From assembly GCA_963792445.1 (NCBI GenBank), contig CAWBWO010000017.1, positions 372,001 to 436,000 on the forward strand: DNA of 64,000 bases, written 5' to 3'. Below, piece by piece: positions 1 through 8,389 of the stretch; position 1 is the stretch's first letter, and each line of letters starts with the position of its first letter. Origin of the DNA: Rummeliibacillus sp963792445. GTDB taxonomy: Bacteria > Bacillota > Bacilli > Bacillales_A > Planococcaceae. Position numbers and translations under genes: made by a program. A model generated the notes under the pieces. It searched no databases. It had not been told where the DNA came from and saw only the letters and a list, made by a program, of their open reading frames with translations.

Positions 1-122
1 AATTTCATAGCTAGATCAATTAATCCTTGTACTTCCTCACTTGTGTAATCAGCAAGTGCAAGTAAATCTTTATCTTTTAAAGTCGTAACCAATTTAAGTT
101 GAACAAGTTCTAATAATTTCAT
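1..122 (-). CDS. argF: Ornithine carbamoyltransferase, N-terminal fragment (runs off window)
   Basis: Only the first 40 or so codons are in the window. The segment reading LKDKDLLALADYTSEEVQ matches the N-terminal helix of the ornithine carbamoyltransferase family, which in typical members starts close to a GRDFLxLLDxTxEEI pattern. The ATG at 122 is preceded by an AAGGAG ribosome binding site 8 bases upstream, which gives an N-terminal extension of about 15 residues ahead of the conserved part. The enzyme would make citrulline from ornithine and carbamoyl phosphate in arginine synthesis. The identification rests on a short stretch, so it is good but not certain. Confidence 0.65.
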   Translation of the reverse strand, partial: MKLLELVQLKLVTTLKDKDLLALADYTSEEVQGLIDLAMK

Positions 123-158
123 CCGAATCGCTCCTTACATATTGTTGTGATAATTAAC

Positions 159-187
159 ATTATACATATGTATAATTATTAAATCAA
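159..187 (-). promoter_or_regulatory. Sigma-A promoter of argF with a palindromic operator
   Basis: On the minus strand TTGATT and TATAAT are separated by exactly 17 bases. An 18-base perfect palindrome, ATTATACATATGTATAAT at 159-176, covers the -10 box and much of the spacer. The neighbouring sequence ATAAAAATACATTTG further upstream loosely resembles a Bacillus ARG box, so control by an ArgR/AhrC-type repressor is possible but inferred. Confidence 0.55.
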
Positions 188-217
188 ATGTATTTTTATG
201 TTTTTTTAAAAATTTAA

Positions 218-265
218 AATCCTTTTACAAAATGCGATGAATCAAATTGTAAAAGGATTTTTTAT
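218..265 (-). terminator. Rho-independent terminator of the ABC transporter operon
   Basis: A 13-base stem (AATCCTTTTACAA with its complement at 247-259) is followed on the minus strand by a T-rich tract. It lies just beyond the stop codon of the ATPase gene. Confidence 0.7.
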
Positions 266-299
266 TTATTCAGTTTATCCAATTAAATAGAAACTATTT

Positions 300-974
300 C
301 TATATTAAAGTTAATATTCCATCTTCCATTTTATATACTTTATCGCAGTATTTCAGCATACGTTCATCGTGAGTTACCATAATAGCCGCTTTGTTACGTT
401 TTTTTACTTCAAGAGCGATTAATTGTACCACCTCATGAGCACGTTTAGAATCTAAACTTGCTGTCGGTTCATCTGCTAGAATAATATTGGAATCATTCAT
501 AAAAGAACGGGCAATTGCTACTCGTTGACGTTCTCCTCCTGAAAGTTCATTTGGATATTTATTAAGTTTGTCACCTAATCCAAGTTCAGTAAGTAATTTT
601 TTTGCCTTTTCTACATCTGCTTTAGATGATTTACCAGCCATTCTTTTTACTAACACTAATTGATCAATAACCTTTAAATATGGAATAAGATTTGATGTTT
701 GCAATATAAAACCTATTTCATTTAAGCGCAATTTGGATAATTCTTTAGAGGATAAGTTTGTAATCTCTTGATCATTCATTAAGATTGAACCCGAAGTGGG
801 TTTTAATAATGCGCCAGCAATTGATAAAAGTGTACTTTTCCCGGATCCTGAAGGCCCAACGATTGCAACAAATTCCCCTGTTTTGACTTCCATAGAAACA
901 TTATTTAATGCTATTACTGTGGAGTCCCCTTCGTCATATGTTTTTGTAACATTCTTAATTTGTAATCCATTCAT
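300..974 (-). CDS. ABC transporter ATP-binding protein (MacB/LolD type)
   Basis: A 224-residue ATPase of the MacB/LolD/FtsE group, which powers export or lipid-linked transport together with an FtsX-type permease. Visible motifs are Walker A GPSGSGKST near residue 40, the signature LSGGERQRVAIARS near 145, Walker B ILADEPTASLD near 165 and the H-loop VTHD near 202. It begins immediately after the permease stop codon (TAA directly followed by ATG), so the two are translationally coupled. The substrate is unknown; family members export antimicrobial peptides, macrolides or lipoproteins. Expression should follow the TetR-controlled promoter upstream of the permease. Confidence 0.9.
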   Translation of the reverse strand: MNGLQIKNVTKTYDEGDSTVIALNNVSMEVKTGEFVAIVGPSGSGKSTLLSIAGALLKPTSGSILMNDQEITNLSSKELSKLRLNEIGFILQTSNLIPYLKVIDQLVLVKRMAGKSSKADVEKAKKLLTELGLGDKLNKYPNELSGGERQRVAIARSFMNDSNIILADEPTASLDSKRAHEVVQLIALEVKKRNKAAIMVTHDERMLKYCDKVYKMEDGILTLI

Positions 975-2090
975 TTATTCCACTCTCCCTAATGCAATTA
1001 ATGGATCAATCTTCACGATCTGACGAACAGAAATGAGTGAACTTAACAAGCTAATAACAAGTAATGCAATACCATATAAAGCAACAAGATTTCCATCCAA
1101 ATTAAAAGGCATATTTTCTGGGAATATAAGTGCCGTTAAATACGTTAAGGCAACCCCTATTAATATACCAACTACTGATAGGACAAATACTTGTGAGACA
1201 ATAGCTCTAGCGATAAAGCTATTACTTGCTCCAATTGCTTTCATTACACCGAATTGTTGTGTTTTTTGAATAGTAATTACATAGAAGAATACAGCAATGA
1301 CAAATGCTGAAATGACAATTAAAAACGTCAACATCATCAATATAGTTCCGTTTTCCTCCATATAACCAGGCATACCATTAACTGCTGCACTTTTCGTTAC
1401 TGTTTCAATACCTTTAATTGATTTATCCAATTGTGCAGAATCTAAATCTGGTGCTTGTAAAACAATTGCATTCACCACATCTTTTATCCCGTTATTAGAT
1501 CCTGGTGCAGCAAATGTATAATCTCTCCATTGATCTAATGTTGAAAATAATACAGGTAAATGGTTAAATGTTTCCCCTTCTACGAAACCAATAATCTTTA
1601 ATTTAATTGTTGAACTATCAACTTGGACTTCGTCTCCAATTTTATAGCCTTTATCTTTTAATGTATCATTGGCAAGTACGCCATTTTTTATAGTGCGATC
1701 TAGTTGTTTACCATCAATCACTTTAGGCTCGATGAAGTCACCAGGGGTAATACCTATTACAGCGATGTCTGTTTTTTCTTCATCTTTTTTGCCATGGGAA
1801 ATCGCAGCCATGGATGCCCCAAATGGAGTTGCATCTTTGATGGCTTCATTCTTCTTCATTTCATCGATTAATGATTCAGAGATTAACGATTTACTAAATG
1901 TTGCTTTAGCTCCATCTTCATACACTACATAATCTGCATCTAAGTTCTTAACTGTTGCAGCACTTAATGTTGAGAGACCATTACCAAGGCCAGATAGTAT
2001 AAATACAAGCCAAGCAATTAATACAATAATGACACTCATCAAGCTATAGCGTAGTTTTGCGTGTTTTAACTCTTTTAATGCTAAAAACAT
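975..2090 (-). CDS. ABC transporter permease, FtsX/MacB family
   Basis: A 371-residue permease with one N-terminal membrane segment (about residues 15-37), a large extracytoplasmic domain of roughly 200 residues, and three membrane segments at the C-terminus (about 250-275, 295-320, 335-358). This is the usual FtsX/MacB layout. The segment QKTQQFGVMKAIGAS in the cytoplasmic loop is the typical coupling region contacting the ATPase. The ribosome binding site AAGGAGG precedes the ATG. It is the first gene of the pair transcribed from the TetR-controlled promoter at 2164-2192. Confidence 0.9.
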   Translation of the reverse strand: MFLALKELKHAKLRYSLMSVIIVLIAWLVFILSGLGNGLSTLSAATVKNLDADYVVYEDGAKATFSKSLISESLIDEMKKNEAIKDATPFGASMAAISHGKKDEEKTDIAVIGITPGDFIEPKVIDGKQLDRTIKNGVLANDTLKDKGYKIGDEVQVDSSTIKLKIIGFVEGETFNHLPVLFSTLDQWRDYTFAAPGSNNGIKDVVNAIVLQAPDLDSAQLDKSIKGIETVTKSAAVNGMPGYMEENGTILMMLTFLIVISAFVIAVFFYVITIQKTQQFGVMKAIGASNSFIARAIVSQVFVLSVVGILIGVALTYLTALIFPENMPFNLDGNLVALYGIALLVISLLSSLISVRQIVKIDPLIALGRVE

Positions 2091-2110
2091 GGAATTATTC
2101 CTCCTTATAA

Positions 2111-2126
2111 GTTACACATGTGTCAC
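2111..2126. promoter_or_regulatory. Downstream TetR-type operator
   Basis: GTTACACATGTGTCAC is an imperfect 16-base palindrome with a perfect ACACATGTGT core, lying between the promoter and the permease ribosome binding site. It shares the GTTACAC half-site with the operator in the promoter spacer, as expected for two sites of one repressor. Confidence 0.55.
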
Positions 2127-2163
2127 TTTTAGTTAAAATAATGCTAAAAGTACTTTAAGCATT

Positions 2164-2192
2164 ATTATACACATAAGTTACACTTATGTCAC
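2164..2192 (-). promoter_or_regulatory. Promoter of the ABC operon with a TetR-type operator in the spacer
   Basis: On the minus strand GTGACA and TATAAT are 17 bases apart. The spacer is occupied by the perfect palindrome CATAAGT-TAC-ACTTATG (2172-2188), so a bound repressor would block RNA polymerase directly. The -35 box abuts the tetR stop codon at 2193. Confidence 0.65.
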
Positions 2193-2765
2193 TTATTTTT
2201 CGCCACATACACCATACAAAATTAATTGTTTAATATATTGAAGTTGCTCATCGTTTGATAGATTTTGTTGGCTAGGAATATCAATTGTTTGAAAGATAAA
2301 TGCTAATACTAGCGAATCTGGCATAGATGAAGCAATATACTTTTCTTTTTTACCATTCGAAACGATTCTCATCAATGGTGCATATAAATCTTTATGCATG
2401 GATGCCAATTGTTCCTTTTTTTGAATCACTTCTTCTGATGTATTTTGAATGAGTGAAGTCATCCCAAGTAATTGATGTACCTCATTAAAACGAGACATAC
2501 GATATAATAAATCTTCAAGTTGTTGCTCAAACGTACCATCTTGACGAACTTTTTGTAAATCCTCTATACTTTGCTGCATTTCAAATAACATAAAGTCAAT
2601 TAATAATTCATCTTTGTTTACATATTGTTTATAGATTGCTGCTCTAGAAACTCCTAAAACATCTGCTAGATGACTGATTGTAAAACCATCGTAACCAACT
2701 TGAAGTATTTGTTCCTTTGTTGCTATATATAAATCCATTTTTGAAAAAATACGATTTCTACCCAA
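2193..2765 (-). CDS. TetR/AcrR-family transcriptional regulator
   Basis: A 190-residue regulator. The N-terminal helix-turn-helix is clear: KEQILQVGYDGFTISHLADVLGVSRAAIYKQY spans about residues 17-49, and the remaining helical part is the variable ligand domain. The chosen start is TTG at 2765, preceded by GGGGTG; an internal ATG at residue 10 would cut little of the fold. The gene sits directly upstream of the ABC permease, and palindromes suited to a TetR dimer lie in between, so it very likely represses the transporter. The inducing ligand is unknown. Confidence 0.88.
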   Translation of the reverse strand: MGRNRIFSKMDLYIATKEQILQVGYDGFTISHLADVLGVSRAAIYKQYVNKDELLIDFMLFEMQQSIEDLQKVRQDGTFEQQLEDLLYRMSRFNEVHQLLGMTSLIQNTSEEVIQKKEQLASMHKDLYAPLMRIVSNGKKEKYIASSMPDSLVLAFIFQTIDIPSQQNLSNDEQLQYIKQLILYGVCGEK

Positions 2766-2854
2766 TCTGTCACCCCATTTTTATGTATTGAATTCATCTT
2801 ATCATTAAAGTTTTTTGAAGAACAAGAATTTATAGATCAATCAATTTGGTATAA

Positions 2855-2895
2855 AGAAAAAACAGTTGGAAGGAATATTAATTCTCAACCAACTG
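2855..2895 (-). terminator. Terminator after the M42 aminopeptidase
   Basis: CAGTTGG and CCAACTG form a stem around a 19-base loop, followed on the minus strand by a run of T residues. It lies about 110 bases past the stop codon at 3004. Confidence 0.55.
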
Positions 2896-3003
2896 CTCTT
2901 ATTACCGTTATTGAATTCCCAAATTCATTAATCATTACTTTCAATAAATGAGTTTGGAAAGTGTCAACCATTGATTAATCTCCATTTTTGTAGAGAATTA
3001 TTT

Positions 3004-4092
3004 TTAATCAAAAATAATCTTATTAACTGTTTCTCTATCCAGTTTTTTGATAACTTCAATCACTAATTTGACCGTATTTTCGAAGTCATCTCGATGCAAG
3101 ATTCCTGCATGTGAGTGAATATAACGCGTCGCAATACCGATGGATAATGCTGGTACACCATTGGCAGTAAGATGGATTGAGCCAGCGTCTGTACCACCGC
3201 CTGGAATGGCTTCAAATTGATAAGGAATGTTGTTTTCTTCAGCCGTATCAACTACTAGATCACGCAAGCCTTTGTGTGCAACCATAGAACCGTCATAGAT
3301 AATGATTTGAGGGCCTGCACCCATTTTACTATTTGATTCTTTAGATGAAATTCCTGGCGTATCACCAGCTATCCCTACATCTACCGCAAAACCGATATCA
3401 GGATTAATTTTATGAGTCGCTGTTTTTGAGCCACGCAACCCTACTTCTTCTTGTACCACACCACAGCCATAGACTACGTTCGGGTGTTTTACATCTTTTA
3501 ATCCTTTTAAGACCTCAATTGCAATTGCACAGCCAATTCGGTTATCCCATGCCTTTGCTAGTAAATGTTTTTCGTTTTTCATCACAGTAAATTCAAAATA
3601 AGGCGTAACCATATCTCCTGGTCTTACTCCCCAGCTTTCTGCTTCTTTTTTAGATGCTGCGCCAATATCGATGAACATATCTTTAATTTCATATGGTTGT
3701 TTACGAGCTGAAGCAGATAAAATATGCGGAGGTTTCGATCCAATGACGCCGACAATGGTTTCACCAGAACGCGTTACTACTTGCACACGTTGAGCTAGCA
3801 TTACTTGTGACCACCAACCACCAACTGTTTGGAATTTTAAAAAGCCTTTATCATCTATTTGTGTAACCATAAAGCCTACTTCGTCTAAGTGACCTGCGAC
3901 CATGATTTTAGGACCGTTTGGATCGCCAACTTTCTCAGCAATGACAGCACCTAAGTTATCACTTTCTATTTTGTCTGCATATGGTTCAATGTATTTTGTC
4001 ATCACTTCACGGGATTCTTTTTCGTTACCGGCAATAGCGCGAGCATCGGTTAAATCCTTTAACATCTTTAATGTCTCATCTAATTGGACCAT
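3004..4092 (-). CDS. ytoP: M42 family glutamyl aminopeptidase / endoglucanase-like protein
   Basis: A 362-residue cytosolic metallo-aminopeptidase of family M42, forming large tetrahedral complexes in characterised members. Metal-binding and catalytic elements are visible: VAGHLDEVGFMV near residue 70, AWDNRIGC near 182, the catalytic VQEEVGLRGS near 217, DVGIAGDTPG, and IHSHAGILHRDD near the C-terminus. The frame is open upstream, but the ATG at 4092 has a GGGGGCG ribosome binding site and gives the family length of about 360. A promoter with TTGAAT and TATAAT lies just upstream. Its assignment to the ytoP branch rather than another M42 paralogue is by similarity and position only. Confidence 0.88.
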   Translation of the reverse strand: MVQLDETLKMLKDLTDARAIAGNEKESREVMTKYIEPYADKIESDNLGAVIAEKVGDPNGPKIMVAGHLDEVGFMVTQIDDKGFLKFQTVGGWWSQVMLAQRVQVVTRSGETIVGVIGSKPPHILSASARKQPYEIKDMFIDIGAASKKEAESWGVRPGDMVTPYFEFTVMKNEKHLLAKAWDNRIGCAIAIEVLKGLKDVKHPNVVYGCGVVQEEVGLRGSKTATHKINPDIGFAVDVGIAGDTPGISSKESNSKMGAGPQIIIYDGSMVAHKGLRDLVVDTAEENNIPYQFEAIPGGGTDAGSIHLTANGVPALSIGIATRYIHSHAGILHRDDFENTVKLVIEVIKKLDRETVNKIIFD

Positions 4093-4124
4093 TATTTCGC
4101 CCCCCAAACTATTCAATACTGTTA

Positions 4125-4154
4125 ATTATAATCTGAACTTAAGGTAAAATTCAA
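4125..4154 (-). promoter_or_regulatory. Sigma-A promoter of the M42 aminopeptidase gene
   Basis: TTGAAT and TATAAT are spaced by 18 bases on the minus strand, 30-60 bases upstream of the chosen ATG. The short gap after dut means read-through from dut is also possible. Confidence 0.45.
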
Positions 4155-4162
4155 AATAAGCG

Positions 4163-4600
4163 TTAGAATTTACCGGAAGAACCAAATCCTTGAGCTGAGC
4201 GGGTTGATTCTGTTACGTTTTCCACTTGCTCAACGTTTACTTGAAGTACTGGAGCAATAACCATTTGTGCTATACGCATATGTTTTTCAACTAAGAAATC
4301 TGCCTTACCATGATTTATTAATATGATTTTGATTTCTCCACGATAACCTTCATCGATTGTACCAGGGCTGTTTAGAACAGTGACAGCATGTTTTAGTGCT
4401 AGTCCACTTCTCGGACGTACTTGTGCTTCTGTGCCTTTTGGCAGCTCAATCACAATGCCTGTAGGAATTAATGCAGATTCCCCTGCTTTGATCACTTGTT
4501 CTTCTACTGCATATAAATCTAGTCCAGCATCTCCTGGATTTGCACGAAACGGCATTTTCGCATCTTCGTGAATAAGTTGTACTTTTAGTGTGTAGTCCAT
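4163..4600 (-). CDS. dut: Deoxyuridine 5'-triphosphate nucleotidohydrolase (trimeric dUTPase)
   Basis: A 145-residue trimeric dUTPase that converts dUTP to dUMP and pyrophosphate, keeping uracil out of DNA and feeding thymidylate synthesis. The five motifs are in order: PGDAGLDLYA (about 22), RPRSGLALKH (about 62), GTIDEGYRGEI (about 79), the RIAQMVI strand (about 108), and the C-terminal glycine-rich arm STRSAQGFGSSGKF (about 131-145). The length and the arm are complete. It stands upstream of the M42 peptidase gene on the same strand. Confidence 0.95.
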   Translation of the reverse strand: MDYTLKVQLIHEDAKMPFRANPGDAGLDLYAVEEQVIKAGESALIPTGIVIELPKGTEAQVRPRSGLALKHAVTVLNSPGTIDEGYRGEIKIILINHGKADFLVEKHMRIAQMVIAPVLQVNVEQVENVTESTRSAQGFGSSGKF

Positions 4601-4752
4601 TGTTTTACCTACCTTTATAATTACGCTTTGACAATTTCATCTTCCATCGTATCGAAAAAGGAAGTGAATTGAAAAGAAATTTTACTAGTATTACGTTATG
4701 TATGATTCAGATGATTATGTATTTTGAAATTGATTCATTATATTAAACCATC

Positions 4753-5013
4753 CTAAATAATGAAAGCCTCAATAATAGCTAGAATCGTAAATCCATATAG
4801 GAATTTCGGATGACGGGTTTTGTGGTGAAATAGTAGCATGCCTAGCCATGTGCCAGCAGCTCCTCCAATCCATGCGATTAACCATAGTCTTTTTTCAGGA
4901 ATGCGCCATCGATTATTGATGGCTTTCCATTTATCGATGCCCATCACAAGGAACCCAATCACAAACAAAAGTAGAAAATATCCATTGATAATAATAGATA
5001 GATCTGTATTCAT
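4753..5013 (-). CDS. DUF1294 family small membrane protein
   Basis: An 86-residue protein with two or three hydrophobic segments (about residues 8-25, 43-60 and 70-85). The pattern MGIDKWKAINNRWRIPEKRLWLIAWIGGAAGTWLGM followed by HHKTRHPKF is characteristic of DUF1294 proteins. No function is established for the family. It is a single gene between dut and the lysozyme, preceded by GGGAGGGAGTT as ribosome binding site. Confidence 0.82.
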   Translation of the reverse strand: MNTDLSIIINGYFLLLFVIGFLVMGIDKWKAINNRWRIPEKRLWLIAWIGGAAGTWLGMLLFHHKTRHPKFLYGFTILAIIEAFII

Positions 5014-5030
5014 AACTCCCTCCCTAAATA

Positions 5031-5066
5031 TAAAAAGAGCATATAGAGAATAAAATCTCCATATGC
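5031..5066 (-). terminator. Terminator after the GH25 lysozyme gene
   Basis: GCATATGGAG and CTCTATATGC form a stem on the minus strand, followed by TCTTTTTAT. It lies about 45 bases past the end of the lysozyme frame. Confidence 0.65.
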
Positions 5067-5109
5067 AAAAGTGTTGTTTCTTTGTATTTAATTGTACTCT
5101 AAATTCACA

Positions 5110-6469
5110 TTATCTTGCTAGAACAAAAGATTTGTTCGCAGTAATATATTTACCATTTGATAATTTTAATCTTGGTGTTCCACCTGATGTAAATGCAATC
5201 GATTTAACAGTTAGTGTTTTTCCTTTAGAAATAGCTTTTCCTCTTGTTGATGAAGTGAAGCTTGTACTGTTATATTGATAAACACTTTTCTTTAATAGAA
5301 CTTTTCCAGGATTCACATAAATATAATTAGAAATAGAAGACCCTACAACAAGAACAAAATATTTATTTGCAGTAATGTACGAGCCAGAAATGGTTTTTAA
5401 TCTTGGCGTTCCACCTGAAGAATAGACCACATCTTTAATACTTAAAACGGTGTTCTTTTTCACACTACTAATTTTTTTGTCAAAATTCGCATTGTTATAT
5501 ACGTTTATACCTGATTTTACAAGTATTTTTTTAGGAGTCTTTGTATAATAGTTTCCAATTTTAGATGATACTTTCACAACATTGCTTCGATTTGCTGTAA
5601 TATATGTGCCATTCGCTAGTTTTAATCTTGGCGTACCTGCACTCGTTTTTACGATTGCAGAAACGTTTAGTAATGTGTTTTTAGGAATGACTTTACCTTT
5701 AGTAGTTGCATTAAAAGTTGTGGATGAATATTGATATACTGTTCGTTTTAGTTGCAATTTTGCTTGGATTTGTTGTGTAATATCTTGGGTTACTTGTTGT
5801 TGTAATAGACGAATCAGCTCTAAAGAATGTATTTAATGTTTTCCCAGTACCTAATCTATTTAAGTCAACATCCCCATCAATACCCAAAACTGATCCTTGA
5901 CTTGTATATTGCCATAAATCATAGTCAATTGTTGGTTTTCCACCATAGCGCGCAATCCATAAAAAGTCTGCATTCGTAACTTTTTTCAAATCTTGGTCAT
6001 TATAGAAGTATTCGCCAGAATATATTCCAACAGGCTTATTCGTTAGTTTTTTAAGCTGAGTGATAAAAGCTTTTGTTGCATCAACTGTAGTACCTCTTTT
6101 AACCGTTACCTCTTCTACATCCACTACATAAAACTTTGTGTTCTTACTAGCACGATTATAGAAATCTTTTGCCTCTTGTTGTGCATCGCTTTCATCCCAA
6201 TATAGTGCATAAGCGTATACACCAAAAGGTATTCCATATTGCATAGCAGCCTGTTCGTATTGTTTATGCCATCTGTCTTCCAATGTGCTACCATATTGCG
6301 TGCGGATAATAACAAAATCTAAATTTTTACTAGCTGTATTCCAATCAATCTCTCCTTGATGGTGCGATAAATCTGCGATGACTGGTTCTTTTGCATCCGC
6401 ACTATTTCCTCCAACTACAAAAACAATAGCCAGAAGAAACAAAGCACAAATATGCTGAAGTCTCCTCAT
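5110..6469 (-). pseudogene. Secreted GH25 lysozyme with SH3-like (DUF5776-type) repeats, split by a one-base insertion
   Basis: The upstream frame (6469 down to about 5760) encodes a signal peptide (residues 1-26, ending SADA) and a GH25 muramidase domain with ADLSHHQGEIDW, FYVVDVEE and DLWQYTSQG. The downstream frame (to 5110) carries three similar units of about 65 residues, each with a TPRLKLxNGxYITANK core, resembling the DUF5776 wall-binding domain. The break is at the four A residues (plus-strand T run 5758-5761). Removing one A joins the frames as NPSKLQLKRTVYQY, which matches the repeat's own NPGKVLLKKSVYQY. The span is 1360 bases, one more than a multiple of three. Without correction the enzyme keeps its catalytic domain but loses its wall-binding repeats. 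It could be a real mutation or a sequencing error. Confidence 0.85.
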
Positions 6470-6965
6470 TTTTTACAATCCTCTTTCTATGTATATTGTT
6501 ATTCTTTCTATTACTCTATTAAGAATAACAAATTAACTTTAAAGGAAATAATACATATTTGTATTATATTTTTACAAAGATTAATATAAAGTTACAATTA
6601 TATTTCATTTTTATTTTTTATTGATAAATTAGTATTTTTATGATTTCTTTTCTACAATTGAGCCAATTTATTTTAGATATGATTCAAACATAGTTTTTAC
6701 TAAATTCATGCTGCTTCAGATGGAGGTTCTTAGTTAATTTTCTTATAGATATGGGCTATAATATTTTCCATTTAATGTTCTTGTTTGAAATTAATTCTTT
6801 GAATTATGAAATGGATGCGATTAAATAAATTTAACAAGTTGTATTAAAATAAATAGGTATATAAACATATTAATTCTTATAATTTTATTAAAATATTCCT
6901 AAAATCACTTTTACCCTTATCAAAGTTTTTTATAGTTGAATTGTATTATTTTTAAAACATATTTA
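6470..6965. other. AT-rich intergenic region without recognised genes
   Basis: About 500 bases between the lysozyme start and the hmp terminator. The composition is very AT-rich. I see no convincing reading frame with a ribosome binding site, no structured RNA motif and no repeat shared with the rest of the window. Confidence 0.6.
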
Positions 6966-7003
6966 ACAAAAAAGTAGCCTGGAATTAATCCGGCTACTTT
7001 TTT
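6966..7003 (-). terminator. Terminator of hmp
   Basis: AAAGTAGCC and GGCTACTTT form a stem with a 12-base loop, followed on the minus strand by TTTTTTGTT, shortly after the hmp stop codon. Confidence 0.8.
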
Positions 7004-7030
7004 GGCTCTTTGCTATATTTTAATTTTTTA

Positions 7031-8230
7031 TTATGCGTTTGCTTCTACTTTTAGTTGTTGAGCTGGTCCGAAGAATTCGAAGTGAATTTGAGATTCTTTG
7101 AAACCGATTGCATATAGGTGGTTAATCATTGCTTCCATGAATGAAGCTGGTCCACATACATATACATCATTTTCAAGGCTAACGTTTTCTTGTAAGAATT
7201 CTTTTGTGATATAACCAACTTCCTCAGTATTCAATGCAATGTAGCTTGCATTTGGCATTTTTTCTAGATTATTTGAGATTTCTCTGTCAAATACATGTAG
7301 TTTTGCATTACGTGCGCTATGAATAAGTGTTGTTTTTCTGTTTGTATCAAGTGCAGCTAAAGTGTCAAACATACTCATAAGTGGTGTAATACCAATCCCA
7401 CCTGCGATGAATGTTACTGGTGCAATAGACGCTAGGTCTAATTGGAAGTCCCCTGCAGGTGCACTAACTTGGATACGATCACCAATACGTGCTTGGTTGT
7501 GTAGGTAAACTGATACTTTACCTTGAGGATCGTTTATATCTTCACGTTTTACTGAAATACGGTAAAATGCATCTTTGTTTGCAGCTCTTGATAAGCTATA
7601 TTGACGGTTATGAACGAATTCTTCTCCAGGAATTTTCACTTGAATTGTAATAAATTGGCCTGGATTGTATTCAGGTAATACTTTACCATCAACTGGTCGT
7701 AAGTAGAATGAAGTGATTTCATCGTTTTCTTGCACTTTGTCAGCGATTTCAAATTCTTTGAAGAATCTCCATCCGCCTTCTTGATTTTCAGCTTCTTGGT
7801 ACATTGCTTCTTCAGTTGACATGAATGCATCAGCGATTACGCCATATGCTTCTGCCCATGCGTTAATAATTTCATCAGTAGCAGCATCTCCAAGAACTTC
7901 TTTAATCGCTCCTAGTAAGAATTCACCAACGATTGGGTAATGTTCTGGTTTAATACCTAAGCTACGGTGTTTTTGAGAAATTTGGTGAACAACTGGCATA
8001 ATTGCGCCTAGATTTTCAATGTGAACTGCTGCAGCATATACTGTGTTAGCTAGTGCTGCTTGTTGACGACCTTTAGCTTGGTTAGCATGGTTAAAGATAT
8101 TTAATAATTCAGGATGTGCGGCAAACATATTTTTATAAAAAGTTTTTGTGATAGCATTTCCGTGTACTTCAAGTACTGGTGCAGTAGATTTTACAATATC
8201 CATAGTTTGTTGTGATAACATGGTCAACAC
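7031..8230 (-). CDS. hmp: Flavohemoprotein, nitric oxide dioxygenase
   Basis: A 399-residue cytosolic enzyme that oxidises nitric oxide to nitrate with O2 and NAD(P)H. The globin domain covers about residues 1-140, with proximal-histidine region HRSLGIKPEHYPIVGEFLL. The ferredoxin-reductase FAD domain follows (about 150-260, RQYSLS motif), then the NAD-binding domain (about 265-399, FIAGGIGITPLMSM and VYVCGPASFMEAM). The length equals that of the B. subtilis enzyme. It is divergent from nsrR, and an NsrR-type palindrome lies between the two, so induction by nitric oxide through loss of NsrR repression is expected. Confidence 0.95.
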   Translation of the reverse strand: MLTMLSQQTMDIVKSTAPVLEVHGNAITKTFYKNMFAAHPELLNIFNHANQAKGRQQAALANTVYAAAVHIENLGAIMPVVHQISQKHRSLGIKPEHYPIVGEFLLGAIKEVLGDAATDEIINAWAEAYGVIADAFMSTEEAMYQEAENQEGGWRFFKEFEIADKVQENDEITSFYLRPVDGKVLPEYNPGQFITIQVKIPGEEFVHNRQYSLSRAANKDAFYRISVKREDINDPQGKVSVYLHNQARIGDRIQVSAPAGDFQLDLASIAPVTFIAGGIGITPLMSMFDTLAALDTNRKTTLIHSARNAKLHVFDREISNNLEKMPNASYIALNTEEVGYITKEFLQENVSLENDVYVCGPASFMEAMINHLYAIGFKESQIHFEFFGPAQQLKVEANA

Positions 8231-8305
8231 TCCTTTTCTTTTAACAACTCAAAGATACACCCGTATTGCATTTAAAGCAATATCAAAAATACATCTTTAA
8301 CAAAA

Positions 8306-8328
8306 AAGACATATTTAAAATACATCTT
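8306..8328. promoter_or_regulatory. NsrR operator between hmp and nsrR
   Basis: On the minus strand the 23-base site reads AAGATGTATTT then TAAATATGTCTT. This matches the published NsrR consensus of AAGATGYATTT and its mirror half almost completely. A second, weaker half-site (AAGATGTATTTTTGAT) lies about 20 bases nearer hmp. Confidence 0.75.
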
Positions 8329-8356
8329 TTAAAATTAAGTGGATTTTTCACTATCA

Positions 8357-8365
8357 TGGTATAAT
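8357..8365 (+). promoter_or_regulatory. Extended -10 promoter of nsrR
   Basis: TGG followed by TATAAT, 25 bases upstream of the nsrR start, without a good -35 box. The NsrR operator lies about 30 bases upstream of it. Confidence 0.4.
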
Positions 8366-8389
8366 AGTATTAGAATGGTGGTGTAATGG

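Noticed and set aside
3902..4147. An open frame opposite the M42 peptidase and similar frames opposite other genes
   Set aside because: They are antisense shadows of well-recognised genes and show no ribosome binding site or family motif.
8281..8305. The second NsrR-like half-site as a full operator
   Set aside because: Only one half matches the consensus well; it is noted with the main site but not listed separately.
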